In this document: positions 61,824 through 64,000 of the stretch, one piece after another | Layout: each line of letters opens with the position of its first letter | How positions within the stretch are numbered: position 1 is the stretch's first letter | Translations under genes and position numbers: made by a program | Origin: Pseudomonas typographi | GTDB lineage: Bacteria; Pseudomonadota; Gammaproteobacteria; Pseudomonadales; Pseudomonadaceae | Direction: 5' to 3' | Assembly: GCF_014694385.1 (NCBI RefSeq) | Contig: NZ_JAAOCA010000002.1 | Coordinates: 186,001-250,000, forward strand | Length of the DNA stretch: 64,000 bases | Notes under the pieces: generated by a model | The model's input: the letters and a program-made list of their open reading frames with translations, nothing else | Told to the model about the DNA's origin: nothing | Database searches by the model: none

Positions 61824-62692
61824 TGGCGGGAAGTTCCAAGATCGTGGCGCGCGACCTGCAAATGGCTTACTCAACGCGAAACGAGGCCGGGCGCCAGGAG
61901 CAGGTTGAGGTGTTGCAAGGTTTCGACCTTGAGGTAAAAGAAGGGGAGTTTTTGTCCGTACTCGGGCCTTCGGGGTGTGGTAAATCGACGTTTCTCAACA
62001 TCCTCGCCGGGCTGGCCACTAAAACCGGTGGCAGCTTGCTGGTCAATGGTGAGCCGGTCAGGGGCATCAACCGCAACCAGGGGGTGGTGTTCCAGGGCTA
62101 TGCGCTGTTTCCGTGGCGCAACGTACTCGACAACATCGCCGTGGGCCTGGAGATCCGTGGGGTGCCCAAGGCGCAGCGGCTCGAACGCGCCCGGCACTAT
62201 TTGGCGCTGGTGGGGCTGGAGGGGTTCGCCGCCCGCTACCCCCACGAGTTATCCGGCGGCATGCGCCAGCGGGTGGCGATCGCCCGTTCGCTGGCTTACG
62301 AGCCGGATGTGTTGCTGATGGATGAACCCTTCGCCGCGCTGGATGCGCAGACCCGTGAGCTGTTGCAGGATGAACTGCTGCGCATTTGGGATGCGCACAA
62401 CAAAACCATCGTGTTCATCACCCATAGCCTGGATGAGGCGATTTTCCTCTCCGACCGCGTGGCGGTGATGACCGCCCGGCCTGGCCGGGTGAAGGCGATC
62501 CTCGACATAGACCTGCCGCGCCCGCGTGCCGCCGAGCTGCGCAATACCGAAGCGTTCGTGCACCTGCGCCAGCAAGCCTGGGAAGTGCTGCGCGATGAAG
62601 TCACTGGCCAACCCGGCCCTGCCGTGCCGCCTGCGAAGCCACAGACCTGGCAAAGCGCGGCGTTGGCCGGTGGCCCGCGCATAGGAGTGTGA
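61823..62692 (+). CDS. ABC transporter ATPase, SsuB/TauB-like
   Basis: 289 residues; the ATG overlaps the receptor stop (TAATG). Walker A GPSGCGKSTFLNILAG, Q-loop VVFQGYALFPWRNVLDNIAVGLE, signature LSGGMRQRVAIARSLAYEPDVLLMDEPFAALDAQTRE, and H-loop VFITHSLDEAIFLSDRV are all intact. The FPW Q-loop is typical of the sulfonate/nitrate/taurine group. It powers import through the next gene's permease. Confidence 0.93.
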   Translation: MAGSSKIVARDLQMAYSTRNEAGRQEQVEVLQGFDLEVKEGEFLSVLGPSGCGKSTFLNILAGLATKTGGSLLVNGEPVRGINRNQGVVFQGYALFPWRNVLDNIAVGLEIRGVPKAQRLERARHYLALVGLEGFAARYPHELSGGMRQRVAIARSLAYEPDVLLMDEPFAALDAQTRELLQDELLRIWDAHNKTIVFITHSLDEAIFLSDRVAVMTARPGRVKAILDIDLPRPRAAELRNTEAFVHLRQQAWEVLRDEVTGQPGPAVPPAKPQTWQSAALAGGPRIGV

Positions 62693-62694
62693 GC

Positions 62695-63474
62695 ATGCCT
62701 AAATGGTTTAGCCCGCGTAGGCTGCTTGACAGCAGCCTGGGCATCATCTTGTTCCTCGCTCTATGGGAGGCGTTGCCGCGCCTAGGCTGGGTCAATGCCG
62801 GTTATTTGAGCCCGCCGTCGGCGGTGCTGCAAAGCATCGGCGAATTGGCCGCCAGCGGCGCGCTATGGCAGCACCTGGCAGCCAGCCTGTGGCGTTCGTT
62901 GGCGGGCCTCGGCATTGCCATTGTTCTGGGGGTGGGGCTAGGCCTGTTGATGGGCTGGTTCGCCCGCGTCGAAAGCGTGCTCGACCCGGTGTTGCAGTTG
63001 TTCCGGCAAACCTCCGCGCTGGCGCTGTTCCCGGTGTTCATCCTGTTTCTGGGCATTGGCGAAAGCTCGAAAATCGCGATTATCTTCTGGGCGTCGTTCT
63101 GGCCCATTCTGCTCAGTACCATCAGCGGCGTGAAGCAGGTCGATACCTTGCTGGTGCATTCCGCGCTGTCGATGGGGGCCAACCGGCGCTTTTTGTTTCG
63201 CAAGGTGGTACTGCCGGCCGCCTCGCCGTCGATTTTTACCGGCGTGCGCTTGGCCGGGGCCTATAGCATCACCGCGCTGGTGGCCGCAGAGATGATCGGC
63301 GCCCACTCGGGGTTGGGCTTCTTGACGCTCAATTCCCAAGAGGTATTCCAGATACCCAGCATGTACGCTGGCATCCTGCTGTTGGCGGTACTGGGGCTGG
63401 CCATGAATGCGGTGCTGGCATTGATCGAACGGCGCTTCACCCGCTGGCGCCGTGGGCTCAAGCACGGTGCCTGA
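62695..63474 (+). CDS. ABC transporter permease, SsuC/TauC-like
   Basis: 259 residues from the ATG at 62695 with AGGAG seven bases upstream. About six membrane segments. The EAA loop, which contacts the ATPase, reads ALSMGANRRFLFRKVVLPAASPSIFTGVRLA, and AYSITALVAAEMIGAHSGLGFL is a family hallmark. Its last eight bases overlap the following open frame, so the operon continues rightward. Confidence 0.93.
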   Translation: MPKWFSPRRLLDSSLGIILFLALWEALPRLGWVNAGYLSPPSAVLQSIGELAASGALWQHLAASLWRSLAGLGIAIVLGVGLGLLMGWFARVESVLDPVLQLFRQTSALALFPVFILFLGIGESSKIAIIFWASFWPILLSTISGVKQVDTLLVHSALSMGANRRFLFRKVVLPAASPSIFTGVRLAGAYSITALVAAEMIGAHSGLGFLTLNSQEVFQIPSMYAGILLLAVLGLAMNAVLALIERRFTRWRRGLKHGA

Positions 63475-64000
63475 GTTGAGTTGGCCACGCAGGGCCCGGC
63501 CAACGCGCCGCCGTGGCCTGGCCTTGGTGCTGGCCGGTGCGTCGCTGTTGGCGGCGGCCTATTGGCTGTACCCCGGCGTGCCAGAGCTTGGCCACCTTCA
63601 GCCGGGGCCCGTGCTGGCCAAGGCGCAAGCGCAGGGGGTGCTCACGGTGGCGCTACGCAGCTACCCCCGGCCCAGCGCCAGCAGCGAAGCGCTGCTGCCC
63701 GAACCCGACCTGATGGACCTGCAACTGGCGCGCTACTTGGCCGCTGCCTTGGGGGTGCGCGTGCAATTGGCCGCGCCGGCCGAGGCGCAGTTGCTGATCA
63801 ACCCGGCCAACGCACCGCGCGGTATGCCCGCCGAGGCGCCGGCGCCGCCTGCGGGGGCGGTGCTCGGCTTGCGCCTGGCCGCCGGCGACTCGGTGGCCGG
63901 GCAGAGCATCTGCCTGGCCCAGGGCAGCCCCTGGCAGGCGGCGTTAGAGAAGCGCGGGGCCCGCGCGCAGGTGTATCCGTCGTCTTTGCGTGCGTCGGTG
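63467..64000 (+). CDS. second periplasmic binding protein (family 3-like), cut by window edge
   Basis: Open from a GTG at 63467 to the end of the window (178 codons, no stop). An Arg-rich start and one hydrophobic segment (GLALVLAGASLLAAAYWLYP) form a signal or anchor. Then GVLTVALRSYPRP and LMDLQLARYLAAALGVRVQL look like the first lobe of a solute-binding family 3 protein. It overlaps the permease stop by eight bases, so it belongs to the same operon. Such a protein beside an SsuABC-type transporter is unusual. The C-terminal half is needed to identify it. Confidence 0.65.
   Translation, partial: MPELSWPRRARPTRRRGLALVLAGASLLAAAYWLYPGVPELGHLQPGPVLAKAQAQGVLTVALRSYPRPSASSEALLPEPDLMDLQLARYLAAALGVRVQLAAPAEAQLLINPANAPRGMPAEAPAPPAGAVLGLRLAAGDSVAGQSICLAQGSPWQAALEKRGARAQVYPSSLRASV

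Overview
The window is high-GC DNA that reads as a Pseudomonas chromosome. The support is the gene content: HtpX, AlaA, a PA2817-type protein, a class II DAHP synthase, OprD and NodT-type outer-membrane proteins, a tRNA-Glu/tRNA-Gly pair, and dense LysR/TetR regulation. No transposase, integrase or CRISPR array was seen. The only mobile-element trace is the 3' end of a group II intron. No species can be named from the sequence alone.

Bases 1-17,900 form one large catabolic island. On the minus strand, reading from about 12,670 down to 1,155, lie a thiolase, an alpha/beta hydrolase, a metallo-beta-lactamase-fold hydrolase, a LysR regulator, a cyclase-family hydrolase, an SDR, a two-subunit 3-oxoacid CoA-transferase, a TesB thioesterase, an MFS importer, a muconolactone-isomerase homologue and an acetyl-CoA hydrolase/transferase homologue. 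This set closely resembles the mml (4-methylmuconolactone) operon of Pseudomonas reinekei MT1, a modified 3-oxoadipate pathway ending in acetyl-CoA and methylsuccinyl-CoA. A second minus-strand operon (17,108 to 14,243) encodes a FAS1/MaoC-like hydratase, an acyl-CoA dehydrogenase and a CitE-like CoA-ester lyase. That is what would be needed to take methylsuccinyl-CoA through a mesaconyl- or itaconyl-type CoA ester and citramalyl-CoA to pyruvate and acetyl-CoA. An OprD porin lies between the two operons and a TetR gene sits divergently at the far end. No ring-cleavage dioxygenase, cycloisomerase or methylisomerase was found, so the pathway appears to start from an already ring-opened or lactone substrate.

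Bases 18,159-27,000 hold two tRNA genes, a terminator and the group II intron relic. They are followed by a divergent pair made of a secreted rhamnogalacturonan lyase (PL4) and a TonB-dependent receptor, which points to plant pectin. Then come a thioesterase, a membrane-anchored glutamate-synthase-like flavoprotein, a 5'-truncated LysR pseudogene and a TetR gene.

Bases 27,300-43,400 are an export island. It starts with an RbbA/YhiI/YhhJ-type ABC exporter with its own outer-membrane factor. Next is a translationally coupled lipoprotein lipase/DUF4105 pair. Last is a TetR-controlled EmrB/EmrA/OMF tripartite pump, then an aldo/keto reductase and a small unknown gene.

Bases 43,900-60,540 are mostly ordinary chromosomal genes: SDR, PA2817 family, DAHP synthase, a spermidine-synthase-like protein, DeaD helicase, DOPA-type dioxygenase, thiopurine methyltransferase, DUF2959 lipoprotein, HtpX, AlaA, MsrB-glutathione peroxidase, a hybrid histidine kinase, a DUF815 ATPase with free-Met-sulfoxide reductase, and a membrane protein of unknown function. 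Methionine-oxide and peroxide repair is represented three times. The right end (60,700-64,000) begins an SsuABC/TauABC-like ABC import operon with a Tat-type lipoprotein receptor, and runs off the window inside a second periplasmic binding protein.
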